Of a stretch of 59,642 nt of DNA, positions 28,395 to 37,374 are shown one piece after another. Below the pieces are notes generated by a model. That model saw nothing but the letters and a program-made list of their open reading frames with translations, searched no databases and was not told where the DNA came from. Every line of letters begins with the position of its first letter. The stretch's first letter is position 1. Source of the DNA: Reyranella massiliensis 521. Lineage in GTDB: Bacteria > Pseudomonadota > Alphaproteobacteria > Reyranellales > Reyranellaceae. The translations under genes were made by a program, and so were the position numbers. The stretch lies in the NCBI GenBank assembly GCA_945860205.1, contig CAMARK010000019.1:1-59642 (forward strand), in the 5' to 3' direction.

Positions 28395-29600
28395 TTAAGC
28401 TGCTCGGATGAGCGCCGCAACGCCGGGCAGGGTCTTGCCTTCCATCCATTCAAGGAAGGCACCGCCCGCCGTCGAGACATAGGAGAACTGCTCCTCCACG
28501 CCCGCTGCCGCCAGCGCCGCCACCGTGTCGCCGCCGCCCGCGACCGACAGCAGCCTCTTGGTGCTCGTAAGCTGGCCGACGGTGCGCGCCAGCGCCACCG
28601 TGCCGGTATCGAACGGCGGAATCTCGAAGGCGCCGAGCGGCCCGTTCCACACCAGCGTGGCGCACTCGCGCACTTCCGCCTGGTAGAGCGCGATCGACTT
28701 CGGCCCGACGTCGAGGATCATCTGGTCGTCGGGGCAGGCGTCGGCATCGACGACGGTGCTGGCGGCACCGGCCTTGAACTCGCGCGCCACCATGACGTCG
28801 ACCGGCAGCAGCACCTTGCATTTGGCAGCCTTGGCCTTCTCGAGGATTTCCAGCGCCGTCGGCGCCAGCTCCTTTTCGCACAACGACTTGCCGACCTTGA
28901 TCCCCTGGGCGTGCATGAAGGTATTGGCCATGCCGCCGCCGATGATCAGCTTGTCGACCTTGCCGACGAGGTTGCCCAGCAGGACGAGCTTGGTCGAGAC
29001 CTTGGCGCCACCGACCACGGCGCAGACCGGCTTCTTCGGATTGCCCAGCGCCTTGTCGAGCGCCTCCAGTTCGGCCTGCATCAACCGGCCGGCCGCTGCC
29101 GGCAGGCGATTGGCGATGCCCTCGGTCGAGGCATGGGCGCGGTGCGCGGTCGAGAAGGCGTCGTTCACGTAGAGGTCGCCCAGCACGGAGAGCTTGTCGA
29201 TGAAGGCCGCGTCGTTCTTCTCCTCCTCCTTGTGGAAGCGGAGGTTCTCCAGCAGCAGCACGTCGCCGGGCTTCATCGCGCGCACCGCATCCTCGGCCAG
29301 TGGGCCGATGCAGTCCTCGGCGAAGCCAACCGGCTTGCCGAGTGCCGCTGACAGCGGCTCGACCAGCGCCTTGAGCGACATCTCCGGCACGTGCTTGCCG
29401 TCGGGCCGGCCGAAGTGGCTCAGCACCACGACCTTGGCACCCTTGGCCGAGAGCTCGGCGATTGTCGGTGCCGCGCGCTCGATGCGCGTGGCGTCGGTGA
29501 CCTTGCCGTTCTTCATCGGCACGTTGAGATCGACGCGCACCAGCACGCGCTTGCCGGAAACATCGGCGGTGTCGATCGTCTTGAAGGTGACCTTGGGCAT
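28395..29600 (-). CDS. pgk: Phosphoglycerate kinase
   Basis: 401 residues catalysing ATP formation from 1,3-bisphosphoglycerate. N-domain: [37 protein letters not shown]; hinge and nucleotide parts: [53 protein letters not shown] and [16 protein letters not shown]. Normal length. The start at 29598-29600 ([10 protein letters not shown]) is the family start. No glyceraldehyde-3-phosphate dehydrogenase gene is adjacent. Confidence 0.98.
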   Translation of the reverse strand: MPKVTFKTIDTADVSGKRVLVRVDLNVPMKNGKVTDATRIERAAPTIAELSAKGAKVVVLSHFGRPDGKHVPEMSLKALVEPLSAALGKPVGFAEDCIGPLAEDAVRAMKPGDVLLLENLRFHKEEEKNDAAFIDKLSVLGDLYVNDAFSTAHRAHASTEGIANRLPAAAGRLMQAELEALDKALGNPKKPVCAVVGGAKVSTKLVLLGNLVGKVDKLIIGGGMANTFMHAQGIKVGKSLCEKELAPTALEILEKAKAAKCKVLLPVDVMVAREFKAGAASTVVDADACPDDQMILDVGPKSIALYQAEVRECATLVWNGPLGAFEIPPFDTGTVALARTVGQLTSTKRLLSVAGGGDTVAALAAAGVEEQFSYVSTAGGAFLEWMEGKTLPGVAALIRAA

Positions 29601-29632
29601 GAACTCTCTCTGGAGGATGGACCTCTTGGTCC

Positions 29633-29860
29633 CTAGCGTTTCCGGATCACGAAGACCAGCGTCTCGCCATCGCGCGTGCTTGAGACCAATTCGTGGCCGG
29701 TCTGGCGGCAAAAGGCGGGGAAGTCCTGCTCGGTGGCGGGATCGGTCGCCCGCACCGTCAGCAGCCCGCCGCTCGCCAGCTCGCGCAGTTTGCGGTTGGC
29801 TCGCAGCACCGGTAGCGGACAGAGCAGCCCCGTCGCATCGTATTCGAGCGTATCGGTCAT
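29633..29860 (-). CDS. TusA/SirA-like sulfurtransferase
   Basis: 75 residues with the complete fold: [21 protein letters not shown], the sulfur-carrying Cys in CPLPVL, then [23 protein letters not shown] and a final FVIRKR strand. The family passes persulfide sulfur in tRNA thiolation or other sulfur trafficking. It overlaps hemC by 4 bases, so the two are translated together. Confidence 0.93.
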   Translation of the reverse strand: MTDTLEYDATGLLCPLPVLRANRKLRELASGGLLTVRATDPATEQDFPAFCRQTGHELVSSTRDGETLVFVIRKR

Positions 29861-30801
29861 GAAAGGAAGACCGGCCCGCCGCGGCGCTTGAGTTCATGGC
29901 CGGCGTCGCGGCCCATCGCCTCGGCATCGCCCGCCGCACCACGCCGCTCGGTGGCGATCGCCTCGGAACCGTCGGGCTTCACGATCAGGCCACGCAGATG
30001 CAGGCTACCGTCGACCGTGAGGACCGCGTGACCGGCGATCGGCGTGCGGCACGAGCCGTCGAGCACCGCGAGCATGGCGTGCTCGGCCGCCACGCAGGTC
30101 GCGGTCAGCGCGTGGTCGATGGCGGCCAACCAGCCGCGCGTGCGTGCATCGTCGTCGCGGCACTCGATGCAGACCGCGCCCTGGCCGACGGCGGGCAGCA
30201 TCTCGTCTTCCGGCACTGGCGTGCCGACATGCGCCATGCCCAGTCGCTTGAGGCCGGCCAACGCCAGCAAAGTCGCCTCGACGGTGCCGGCCGCGCGCTT
30301 GGCCAGCCGCGTCTCGACGTTGCCGCGGAAATTCACGATCTGCAGGTCGGGCCGGCGGTGCAGCAGCTGGGCGCGCCGGCGGAGTGCGGAAGTGCCGACG
30401 ATGGCACCCTGTCGGAGATCGGCGATGCGCTGCACGTCGCCTGCGATCAGCACGTCGCGCGCGTCCTCGCGCGGCAGGAAAGCCCGGATCGCGAGCCCCG
30501 GCGGCTGCGCCGTCGGCATGTCCTTCATGCTGTGGACCGCGGCATCGATGCGGCGGGCCAGAAGCGCCTCCTCGATCTCCTTGACGAACAGGCCCTTGCC
30601 ACCGGCCTCGGACAGCGGCCGGTCCTGGATGGCATCGCCGGTCGTTTTGATGGCCACGATCTCGATGGCGCCAGGAGCCGACAAGGCCGGAACGGCCGCC
30701 GCCAGCGCGTCGCGGACGAGGCCCGCCTGGGTGAGCGCCAGTTTGCTGCCGCGCGTGCCCAATCGCAGAAGAGGAGAGGGCCGCAGAAGGGGAGAGGTCA
30801 T
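29857..30801 (-). CDS. hemC: Porphobilinogen deaminase (hydroxymethylbilane synthase)
   Basis: 314 residues. HemC polymerises four porphobilinogens on a dipyrromethane cofactor. Motifs: [49 protein letters not shown], and [10 protein letters not shown]. The cofactor-attaching Cys would be in the C-terminal domain, near [14 protein letters not shown]. The N-terminus reads [11 protein letters not shown] because an 18-base unit is tandemly duplicated (30764-30799). Divergent from tsaD, as in most proteobacteria. Confidence 0.96.
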   Translation of the reverse strand: MTSPLLRPSPLLRLGTRGSKLALTQAGLVRDALAAAVPALSAPGAIEIVAIKTTGDAIQDRPLSEAGGKGLFVKEIEEALLARRIDAAVHSMKDMPTAQPPGLAIRAFLPREDARDVLIAGDVQRIADLRQGAIVGTSALRRRAQLLHRRPDLQIVNFRGNVETRLAKRAAGTVEATLLALAGLKRLGMAHVGTPVPEDEMLPAVGQGAVCIECRDDDARTRGWLAAIDHALTATCVAAEHAMLAVLDGSCRTPIAGHAVLTVDGSLHLRGLIVKPDGSEAIATERRGAAGDAEAMGRDAGHELKRRGGPVFLS

Positions 30802-30846
30802 GGCGTTGCTCTAGCGTAGGTGGCCGCGCGACGCTAGAAGACACAC

Positions 30847-31896
30847 ATGCGCGTGCTGGGCATCGAAACAAGCTGCGACGAAACGGCGGTCGCCATCGTC
30901 GAGGCGCCGGCCGGGACCGGCCCGGTCGGCAGAATCCTGGCCAATGTGGTCTACAGTCAGCTCACCGAGCATCGCCGTTTCGGCGGCGTGGTGCCGGAAA
31001 TCGCTGCCCGCGCCCATCTCGAGCGCCTCGACGGGCTGGTGATCGAGGCGCTGGCCGAGGCGGGCCTGGGCCTTGCCGATCTCGACGGCATCGCCGCCAC
31101 CGGTGGCCCCGGCCTGATCGGCGGCGTGCTGGTCGGCGTCATGACCGGCAAGGCGCTGGCCTTTGCTCACGACAAGCCCTTCCTCGCCATCAACCATCTC
31201 GAAGGCCACGCGCTCTCCGTGCGCCTCACCGAGCAGGTCGACTTCCCCTACCTCCTGCTGCTGGCATCGGGCGGCCATTGCCAGCTCCTGACCGTGCGCG
31301 GCCCCGGCGACTTCGCACGCTTGGGCACGACCATCGACGACGCGGCCGGCGAATGTTTCGACAAGACGGCCAAGCTGCTCGGACTCGGCTTTCCCGGCGG
31401 CCCGGCGGTGGAGAAGGCGGCCGTCGGCGGCGATCCGCAACGCTTCGCCCTGCCGCGCCCGATGTGGCGCAAGCCGGGTTGCGACTTCTCCTTTTCCGGC
31501 CTCAAGACGGCGGTGCGGCAAACGATCGAGAAGCTGCCGCCAAACGATCCCCGCGCCGTCGCCGATCTCTGCGCCTCGTTCCAGCGCACCGTGGGCGACG
31601 TGCTCGCCGACCGCTGCGGCAATGCGCTCACCCTTGCACCGTCACCGACCCTCGTCGTTGCGGGCGGGGTGGCGGCCAATGTCTATCTGCGCGGGCGGCT
31701 CGAGACGCTCGCGGCGTCGCACGGTGCGCGTCTCGTCGCGCCGCCGATAAAGCTTTGCACCGACAACGGCGCCATGATCGCCTGGGCCGGCGTCGAACGC
31801 CTGCGACTCGGCCTGACGGATGCGCTCGACTTCCGGCCGCGCCCACGCTGGCCGCTCGATCCCGGCGCCGGCGTCGGCGCGGCGGTTCGGGTGTAG
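30847..31896 (+). CDS. tsaD: tRNA threonylcarbamoyladenosine transferase subunit TsaD
   Basis: 349 residues of the ASKHA fold; with TsaB/TsaE it places threonylcarbamoyl on A37 of ANN-reading tRNAs. Seen: [36 protein letters not shown], iron-binding His pair in [37 protein letters not shown], and [16 protein letters not shown]. The following oxygenase, gpsA, EVE and DMT genes lie within a few bases of one another on the same strand, a familiar alphaproteobacterial order. Confidence 0.97.
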   Translation: MRVLGIETSCDETAVAIVEAPAGTGPVGRILANVVYSQLTEHRRFGGVVPEIAARAHLERLDGLVIEALAEAGLGLADLDGIAATGGPGLIGGVLVGVMTGKALAFAHDKPFLAINHLEGHALSVRLTEQVDFPYLLLLASGGHCQLLTVRGPGDFARLGTTIDDAAGECFDKTAKLLGLGFPGGPAVEKAAVGGDPQRFALPRPMWRKPGCDFSFSGLKTAVRQTIEKLPPNDPRAVADLCASFQRTVGDVLADRCGNALTLAPSPTLVVAGGVAANVYLRGRLETLAASHGARLVAPPIKLCTDNGAMIAWAGVERLRLGLTDALDFRPRPRWPLDPGAGVGAAVRV

Positions 31897-31897
31897 G

Positions 31898-32533
31898 ATG
31901 GCCGGCATGAACAAGGGCTTCGACATCGTTCCGCTGTTCGCCACGCCCGTCGTCCTTTCGGACCTGCCCGACGGGTCGGCGCTCTGTGCCGAGCTGCGCA
32001 AGGTGATCGAGCAGCGCGAGAAGACCCATCCCGGCACCCAGCATTCCAACCTCGGGGGCTGGCAGTCGACCTGGGACATGGACCGCTGGGGCGGCGCGCC
32101 CGCGATCAAGCTGCTGGCGCTCGCCCGCAATCTCGCCAACCGGGTGACGACCGATCGCGAGGGCAAGCCCGTCGCCCTCACCTGGCGCGCCAACATGTGG
32201 GCGAACATCAACCGCATAGGCCATGGCAACGAGTTCCATTCCCATCCCGGCAGCTACTGGTCGGCGGTTTTCTACGTCGACGACGCCGGCATCGACGCCG
32301 ATGCGTCGCTGGGCGGCGAGCTCGAGTTCATGGATCCGCGTGGGCCGGGCCCGGCGATGTATGCGCCGCACCTGGGCTTCGCCATGCCAGGTGGGCTCTC
32401 GGCCGGCGCCAATGAGACGGTGCGCCCCAAGGCCGGCCGCCTGGTGATGTTTCCCGCCTGGCTGCTGCATCAGGTGCGGCCCTATCGTGGCAACGCCCAG
32501 CGTATTTCCATCGCCTTGAACCTCAGCCTGTGA
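31898..32533 (+). CDS. 2-Oxoglutarate-Fe(II) oxygenase family protein (TIGR02466-like)
   Basis: 211 residues. The DSBH fold is suggested by WRANMWANINRIGHGNEFHS and HPGSYWSAVFYVDD (with a His-containing metal site and a downstream acidic residue), AGRLVMFPAWLLHQVRPYRG (second His), then NAQRISIALNLSL with the Arg that would bind 2-oxoglutarate. The family is common in proteobacteria with an unknown substrate; some act as hydroxylases. It starts one base after tsaD and its stop overlaps gpsA. Confidence 0.85.
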   Translation: MAGMNKGFDIVPLFATPVVLSDLPDGSALCAELRKVIEQREKTHPGTQHSNLGGWQSTWDMDRWGGAPAIKLLALARNLANRVTTDREGKPVALTWRANMWANINRIGHGNEFHSHPGSYWSAVFYVDDAGIDADASLGGELEFMDPRGPGPAMYAPHLGFAMPGGLSAGANETVRPKAGRLVMFPAWLLHQVRPYRGNAQRISIALNLSL

Positions 32534-33519
32534 GTGCGGTCCACCACATCGGCGTCGTCGGTGGCGGGGCCTGGGGAACGGCGCTCGCCTGTCTGGCGCG
32601 CCGTGCCGACCGGCGCGTCACCCTGTGGTCACGCGATCCTTCTATTTCGGCGTCGATCGTCCGCAAGCGCACCAACCCGGTCTATCTGCCTGGCCAGATC
32701 CTCGAGCCTGGCATCGAGATCGCCTTCGCACTCGCCTCGCTCGACGCCTGTGACGCGATTCTGCTCGCCTGTCCCGCGCAAGCGGTGCGCATGGTGGCCG
32801 CCGACCTGCCGGGCAGCACGCCGGTCGTGATCTGCGCCAAGGGCATCGAGGCGGCGACCGGTCTGCTGATGCCCGAGGTGCTGGCCGAGGTGTTGCCGGG
32901 CCGGCCCATCGCCATGCTGTCGGGACCGAGCTTCGCCGAGGAGGCGGTGCAGGGCCTGCCCACGGCGGTGAGCATCGCCACGTCCGATCCGTCGCTCGGC
33001 CGCGACCTCGCCGCCGCCCTGGCCGCCGGCATGTTCCGGCCCTACTGGACCGACGACGTCATCGGCGTGTCGCTGGGCGGCGCGATCAAGAACGTGCTCG
33101 CCATCGCCGCCGGCATCGTCGAGGGCCGCGGGCTCGGCCACAACGCCGCCGCAGCGCTGATCACCCGCGGCTTTGCCGAGATGGCGCGGCTCGGCCTCGC
33201 CATGGGCGCCCGGCTGGAGACGCTGACGGGATTGAGCGGGCTGGGCGATCTCGTGCTCACCTGCAACGGCCCGCTGTCGCGCAACCGTTCGCTAGGGCTG
33301 GCGCTGGGCAAGGGCACGTCGCTCGCCCAGCACATGGAAGGACGGCGGCAGGTCGTCGAGGGCGAGGCCACCGCGGCCGCCGTGCTGGCGCGCGCCACAA
33401 AGCTCGGCATCGAAATGCCGATCTGCGCCGCCGTCGATGCTATCCTGCACCGCGGTGCCGATCTCGACGATGCGATCCGTGCGCTGCTGGCGCGGCCGTT
33501 GCGCCGCGAAGGCGAATAG
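32530..33519 (+). CDS. gpsA: Glycerol-3-phosphate dehydrogenase [NAD(P)+]
   Basis: 329 residues making sn-glycerol-3-phosphate for phospholipids. Rossmann motif IGVVGGGAWGTALACLARR, then KGIEAATGLLMPEVL, MLSGPSFAEEAVQGLPTAV, the catalytic-Lys block GGAIKNVLAIAAGIVEGRGLG, and LTGLSGLGDLVLTCNGPLSRN. The start is a GTG at 32530 overlapping the oxygenase stop (GTGA), which indicates translational coupling. Confidence 0.97.
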   Translation: MSAVHHIGVVGGGAWGTALACLARRADRRVTLWSRDPSISASIVRKRTNPVYLPGQILEPGIEIAFALASLDACDAILLACPAQAVRMVAADLPGSTPVVICAKGIEAATGLLMPEVLAEVLPGRPIAMLSGPSFAEEAVQGLPTAVSIATSDPSLGRDLAAALAAGMFRPYWTDDVIGVSLGGAIKNVLAIAAGIVEGRGLGHNAAAALITRGFAEMARLGLAMGARLETLTGLSGLGDLVLTCNGPLSRNRSLGLALGKGTSLAQHMEGRRQVVEGEATAAAVLARATKLGIEMPICAAVDAILHRGADLDDAIRALLARPLRREGE

Positions 33520-33531
33520 AAGGGGAGTGAC

Positions 33532-33942
33532 ATGGCTCATTGGCTCATCAAATCCGAGCCGTCGGCGTATTCGTGGCCGCAGTTCGTCAAGGACAAGAAG
33601 ACGTCCTGGACCGGCGTGCGCAATGCCCAGGCCGCGATCAACCTCAAGGCGATGAAGCCAGGCGACCGTTGCTTCTTCTACCATTCCAACGAAGGCAAGG
33701 AGATCGTGGGCATCGCCGAGGTCGCCAAGGCCGCCTACCCCGATCCGACCGACAAGGACGGCAAGGCCGTGACGGTCGACGTGAAGGCGGTCGAGCCGGT
33801 CAAGACGACGGTGACGCTGGCCGCCATCAAGGCCGATCCGCGGCTAAAAGATTTCGGACTGGTGCGCCAGTCCAGGCTCTCGGTCGTGCCGGTCAGCGAC
33901 GAGCAGTGGAAGCTCATCCTGAAGATGTCCGAGACCAATTGA
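33532..33942 (+). CDS. EVE domain-containing protein
   Basis: 136 residues, essentially one EVE domain, a PUA-like fold that reads modified bases. The start MAHWLIKSEPSAYSWPQFVKDK is typical, with WTGVRNAQAAINLKAMKPGD and FFYHSNEGKEIVGIAEVAK, then the KAVTVDVKAV block. It probably binds modified DNA or RNA. It lies 12 bases after gpsA behind AGGGGAG. Standalone EVE proteins with this neighbourhood are common in alphaproteobacteria. Confidence 0.93.
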   Translation: MAHWLIKSEPSAYSWPQFVKDKKTSWTGVRNAQAAINLKAMKPGDRCFFYHSNEGKEIVGIAEVAKAAYPDPTDKDGKAVTVDVKAVEPVKTTVTLAAIKADPRLKDFGLVRQSRLSVVPVSDEQWKLILKMSETN

Positions 33943-33949
33943 TCGGCAC

Positions 33950-34810
33950 GTGATCGACAACACCCGCGGCATCCTCGCGATGTCGGCGGCTGTCTTCGTC
34001 TTCATCTTCAACGATGCCCTGATCAAGATCGCCGCCGAGACCGTGCCCGCTATCCAGGCGATCGGCGTGCGCGGCGTCTTTGCCACGCTCTGGGTCACGC
34101 TGGCCCTGGCGGTGACCGGCGCATGGCGGCAGATGGGCGGCGTCATCCACCCCTACGTGCTGTTGCGCGGCGCACTCGAGGCGGCATCATCGATCGTCTA
34201 TCTCGTCGCGCTGTTTCATATCCAGTTCGCCATCGCCACCGCCATCAATCTCTCGACGCCGCTCATCTTCACGGCACTCGCCGTGCTGCTGCTGAAGGAG
34301 ACCGTGCGCTGGCGGCGCTGGAGTGCGGTGATCGTGGGCTTCTTGGGTGTGCTGCTGGTGATCCAGCCGCGGCCGGGCGATATCGACGTCTGGGCCTGGG
34401 TGGTGCTGTTTGCCACCGTGCTCGGCGCCTTTCGCGATGTCCTCGGCCGCTACCTGCCGGCGTCGGTGCCGACCCTGGTGGTTTCCTTCGCCTCGGCCGC
34501 CGCCGTGGCCCTGGTGGGTTGCGCCTGGACATTCGTGGAAGGCTGGCAGCCGATGACGCCGCGCGAGATCGGTCTGCTGCTTGCCTCGTCGCTGCTGCTG
34601 GCGGCGGGCTACCAGTTCCTGGTGGTCGCGCTACGCTCCGGTGCGGAATTCTCCGTCATCGGCTCGTTCCGCTACGCCTCGATCCTGTGGGCCTTGGCTA
34701 TCGGCTATGTCGTCTGGGGTGACGTGCCCAATGCGCTGGCGCTTCTAGGTATCACGGTGATCGTGGGCTCCGGCCTCTACATCCTCCACCGCGAGCGCGT
34801 GCGCCGCTGA
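33950..34810 (+). CDS. DMT superfamily (EamA-type) transporter
   Basis: 286 residues with ten hydrophobic helices in two EamA repeats (about 8-130 and 145-280). Motifs include the start RGILAMSAAVFVFIFNDALI and ATAINLSTPLIFTALAVLLL with KETVRWRRWSAVIVGFLGV at the first repeat's end, and FSVIGSFRYASILWALAIGY in the second. It probably exports small metabolites. The start is a GTG at 33950, 8 bases after the EVE gene stop. Last gene of the tsaD-led series. Confidence 0.92.
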   Translation: MIDNTRGILAMSAAVFVFIFNDALIKIAAETVPAIQAIGVRGVFATLWVTLALAVTGAWRQMGGVIHPYVLLRGALEAASSIVYLVALFHIQFAIATAINLSTPLIFTALAVLLLKETVRWRRWSAVIVGFLGVLLVIQPRPGDIDVWAWVVLFATVLGAFRDVLGRYLPASVPTLVVSFASAAAVALVGCAWTFVEGWQPMTPREIGLLLASSLLLAAGYQFLVVALRSGAEFSVIGSFRYASILWALAIGYVVWGDVPNALALLGITVIVGSGLYILHRERVRR

Positions 34811-34813
34811 GGG

Positions 34814-35611
34814 TTAGCCTTCTTTGCGCGGCGCCACGTCCAGCCGCACGATGATGCCTTCGAGCTTGGGCGACACCGTAGGATAAAGCTTCATCACCAG
34901 CGGGTCGTGGCCGGGGATGATGTGGTCGGGCGAGGCGGCCAGCCGCTCGCAGGTCCTATAGCCGTCGATCATGTCACCGAGGTTGAAGGCCTGCACGAAG
35001 AAGCGGTTCTTCTGCATGTGCTCGTAATAGTGCGCGGCATCGGAGGCCAGCACGACCCAGCCGCGTTTGGTCATCACGCGGACGATCTGCAGGCCAGGCG
35101 TGTGGCCGCCGACATGATGCAGCGTGATGTTTGGCGCCAGCTCGAACTCACCATTGTGCTGTTCTACGCGTCCCTTGAAGTTGAGCTTCACCATGCCGAC
35201 CACGTCCTCGACCTCGAAGCTGTGGCCGAACTTGGGGTAGCGCATGTAGGGCCCCGTGACGAAGCCCATCTCGCGCGTCTGCAGATGAAAGCGCGCCTTG
35301 GCGAACTTGTGGAAGTTGCCGACATGGTCGTAGTGCAGGTGAGTCAGCACCACGTCGTCGACCGAATCGGGATCGATGCCGAGCTCCGACATGGTCTCGA
35401 TCGGGCAGCGCAGGTGCGTGCGGCCGCGCTTGGCCGACACTTCCGCCGTAAAGCCGGTGTCGACCACGACGGTGCGGCCTTCACCGCGGACGATCCAGGT
35501 GAAGTAGTCCATCGGCATCGGCCCGTCGTGCGGATCGCCGCCGATGAAATGGTCCGAGCGCCTGGCGTCGCGCCAGGCGTAACGGATGGCGAAGATCTCG
35601 TATTCCGCCAA
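34814..35611 (-). CDS. N-acyl homoserine lactonase-type MBL-fold hydrolase
   Basis: 265 residues of the metallo-beta-lactamase fold with the two-zinc signature VVLTHLHYDHVGNFH, a ligand His in HHVGGHTPGLQ, the bridging Asp in LASDAAHYYEH, and a last His in IIPGHDPLV. The N-terminal GPMPMDYFTWIV resembles AHL-lactonase AiiA/AttM relatives. It may hydrolyse a lactone from the adjacent catabolic genes, not necessarily a signal molecule. It starts one base from the dehydrogenase stop. Confidence 0.88.
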   Translation of the reverse strand: MAEYEIFAIRYAWRDARRSDHFIGGDPHDGPMPMDYFTWIVRGEGRTVVVDTGFTAEVSAKRGRTHLRCPIETMSELGIDPDSVDDVVLTHLHYDHVGNFHKFAKARFHLQTREMGFVTGPYMRYPKFGHSFEVEDVVGMVKLNFKGRVEQHNGEFELAPNITLHHVGGHTPGLQIVRVMTKRGWVVLASDAAHYYEHMQKNRFFVQAFNLGDMIDGYRTCERLAASPDHIIPGHDPLVMKLYPTVSPKLEGIIVRLDVAPRKEG

Positions 35612-35612
35612 C

Positions 35613-36542
35613 TTACTTCTCGTTCTTGAGCGAGGCCTGCAGCTTCTCCGCGTCGACGGCGATCTTCACGCCGGCGCGCTCCTGCTGCAGCAGCATGGCC
35701 GAGCGCGAATCGCGCTCCGCCCAGCCGCGGTTCATGGCCTCCGTCATCTCCTCGAGCGTGAGGTTACAGGCGCGCATCGGCACGCTCACTTCCTTGCCGA
35801 GTGCGACGGCCAGCGACACGTCCTTGTGGGCGTGGCGCAACATGAAGCTCGGCGGATCGTAGGTGCCGGGCAGGAACTGGTCGATCAGCCCGTCGAAGGT
35901 GCGGCGGCGTCCCAGCGCGCCCTGGCGGACGGCCTCGAACAAAGCGAGCGGCTCGACGCCCGCCTTGACGCCCATGGTGAAGACCTCGGCCAGGGCCAGG
36001 TTCATGGCGTAGCCGGCGCAATTGTGCACCAGCTTGGCCACGGTCGCCTGGCCGATCGGGCCGACATAGCGCGCCTGGTCACCCATGGCGCCCAGCACGT
36101 CCTTGAATTTCTCGAACACTTCCTTCTCGCCGCCGACCCAGATCGCGAGCTTGCCGGTCTTGGCGCCGCGCGGCCCCCCGCTCACCGGCGCGTCGAGCAT
36201 GTGCGCACCCTTCTCGGCGAAGGCGGCAGCGATCTTGCGCACCGTGACGCGCGAGTTGGTCGAGAGATCGAAGTAAGCGCCGCCACGCTTCATGCCGGCC
36301 AGGATGCCGTCGGGACCTAAGGCCACCGCCTCGACTTCGGGCGGGCCGGGGAGCGAGGTGAAGACCACGTCGGAGTTCCGCGCGACCTCGGCCGGCGAAT
36401 CGGCCCAGATCGCGCCCGCTTCGATATGGCTGTCGGCTGCGGCGCGTCTGGCGTCGTGAACCGTGACCTTGTGCTGGGCCTTCTGCAGATTGGCGGCGAG
36501 GCTCGCCCCCATGATGCCCAGCCCGATGAACCCGACTTTCAT
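35613..36542 (-). CDS. NAD(P)-dependent beta-hydroxyacid dehydrogenase (3-hydroxyisobutyrate dehydrogenase family)
   Basis: 309 residues. Rossmann start KVGFIGLGIMGASLAANL, substrate-binding block DAPVSGGPRGAKTGKLAIWVGG, catalytic-Lys region GQATVAKLVHNCAGYAMNLALAEVF and the C-terminal helical domain. Relatives oxidise 3-hydroxyisobutyrate or reduce tartronate semialdehyde. It sits in a four-gene minus-strand set after a creatininase-family hydrolase (26-base gap). Confidence 0.92.
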   Translation of the reverse strand: MKVGFIGLGIMGASLAANLQKAQHKVTVHDARRAAADSHIEAGAIWADSPAEVARNSDVVFTSLPGPPEVEAVALGPDGILAGMKRGGAYFDLSTNSRVTVRKIAAAFAEKGAHMLDAPVSGGPRGAKTGKLAIWVGGEKEVFEKFKDVLGAMGDQARYVGPIGQATVAKLVHNCAGYAMNLALAEVFTMGVKAGVEPLALFEAVRQGALGRRRTFDGLIDQFLPGTYDPPSFMLRHAHKDVSLAVALGKEVSVPMRACNLTLEEMTEAMNRGWAERDSRSAMLLQQERAGVKIAVDAEKLQASLKNEK

Positions 36543-36568
36543 CGTTCGTTTCCCCTCTTGTTGAATTG

Positions 36569-37312
36569 TTATCGTGCGACCCAATTTTCGTAGTCGCGCG
36601 CCACTTCTTCGATGGCGGTGTCGTAGAAGCGCTTGCCGTGCTCCGGTGTCGCCATGTTGGGATCGGAGCCGATGCGGCCGTCCGGAAATGTGCGCCGATA
36701 GTCCTCGGCGTCGGCGAACGAGCCGTTGGGCGCGATCTTGGGATCCATCTCCTTGCGCTGGATGGTCTCGGGATATTTGTACCAGGTGAGCGCCACTTCC
36801 GAGGCGGTGGCGTGGCTGCCTTCGCCGACGGGATAGAGCTCCTGGCTGAGCCGCTTGATGCCCGGCCCGTCCCACCAGTTGCGCAGCGCACACTTGATCG
36901 AGGGCTGGTTGCTCATCTTCTCCATCGAGCGCTCGGAATAGATTTCCGAGAAGGCGGCCGTCACGGTGGCGATGTTGCCGCCATGGCCATTCACGAAGAA
37001 GAAGCGGGTGAAGCCGTGCCGCGCCAGCGACACCACCGTGTCGCGCACGACGGCGATCAACGTGGTGGGCTTGAGCGTGATCGAGCCGGCGAAGCCCAGG
37101 TGATGCTGCGCCATGCCGACCGAGATCGTCGGCGCCACCAGCGCGCCCACTTTTTCGCCCGCGCCGCGCCCGATCATCTCGGCGGTCAGCGCATCGGTGC
37201 CGATCAGGCCGGTCGGGCCGTGCTGCTCGGTCGAGCCGATGGGGATGATGATGCCGGTCTTGGTTTTCAGATAGTCGTCGACGAATTGCCAGGTTTTGAG
37301 CTGAAGCTGCAC
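36569..37312 (-). CDS. Creatininase family amidohydrolase
   Basis: 247 residues. Metal ligands are visible in the family positions: Glu/His in IIPIGSTEQHGPTGLIGTD (with the Asp), His in MAQHHLGFAGSITLKP, NGHGGNIATVTAAF and the second Glu in GEGSHATASEVALTW. Family members cleave cyclic or formamide C-N bonds (creatinine, formamidopyrimidine, mycofactocin precursors). The neighbouring diaminopropionate ammonia-lyase suggests breakdown of an amino-acid-derived compound. Confidence 0.92.
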   Translation of the reverse strand: MQLQLKTWQFVDDYLKTKTGIIIPIGSTEQHGPTGLIGTDALTAEMIGRGAGEKVGALVAPTISVGMAQHHLGFAGSITLKPTTLIAVVRDTVVSLARHGFTRFFFVNGHGGNIATVTAAFSEIYSERSMEKMSNQPSIKCALRNWWDGPGIKRLSQELYPVGEGSHATASEVALTWYKYPETIQRKEMDPKIAPNGSFADAEDYRRTFPDGRIGSDPNMATPEHGKRFYDTAIEEVARDYENWVAR

Positions 37313-37374
37313 GAACGAAACTCCTTCGGGATTTGCCCGAGGATGCGTCGCTTCGCGCAGTGGAGCAAGGCGCC

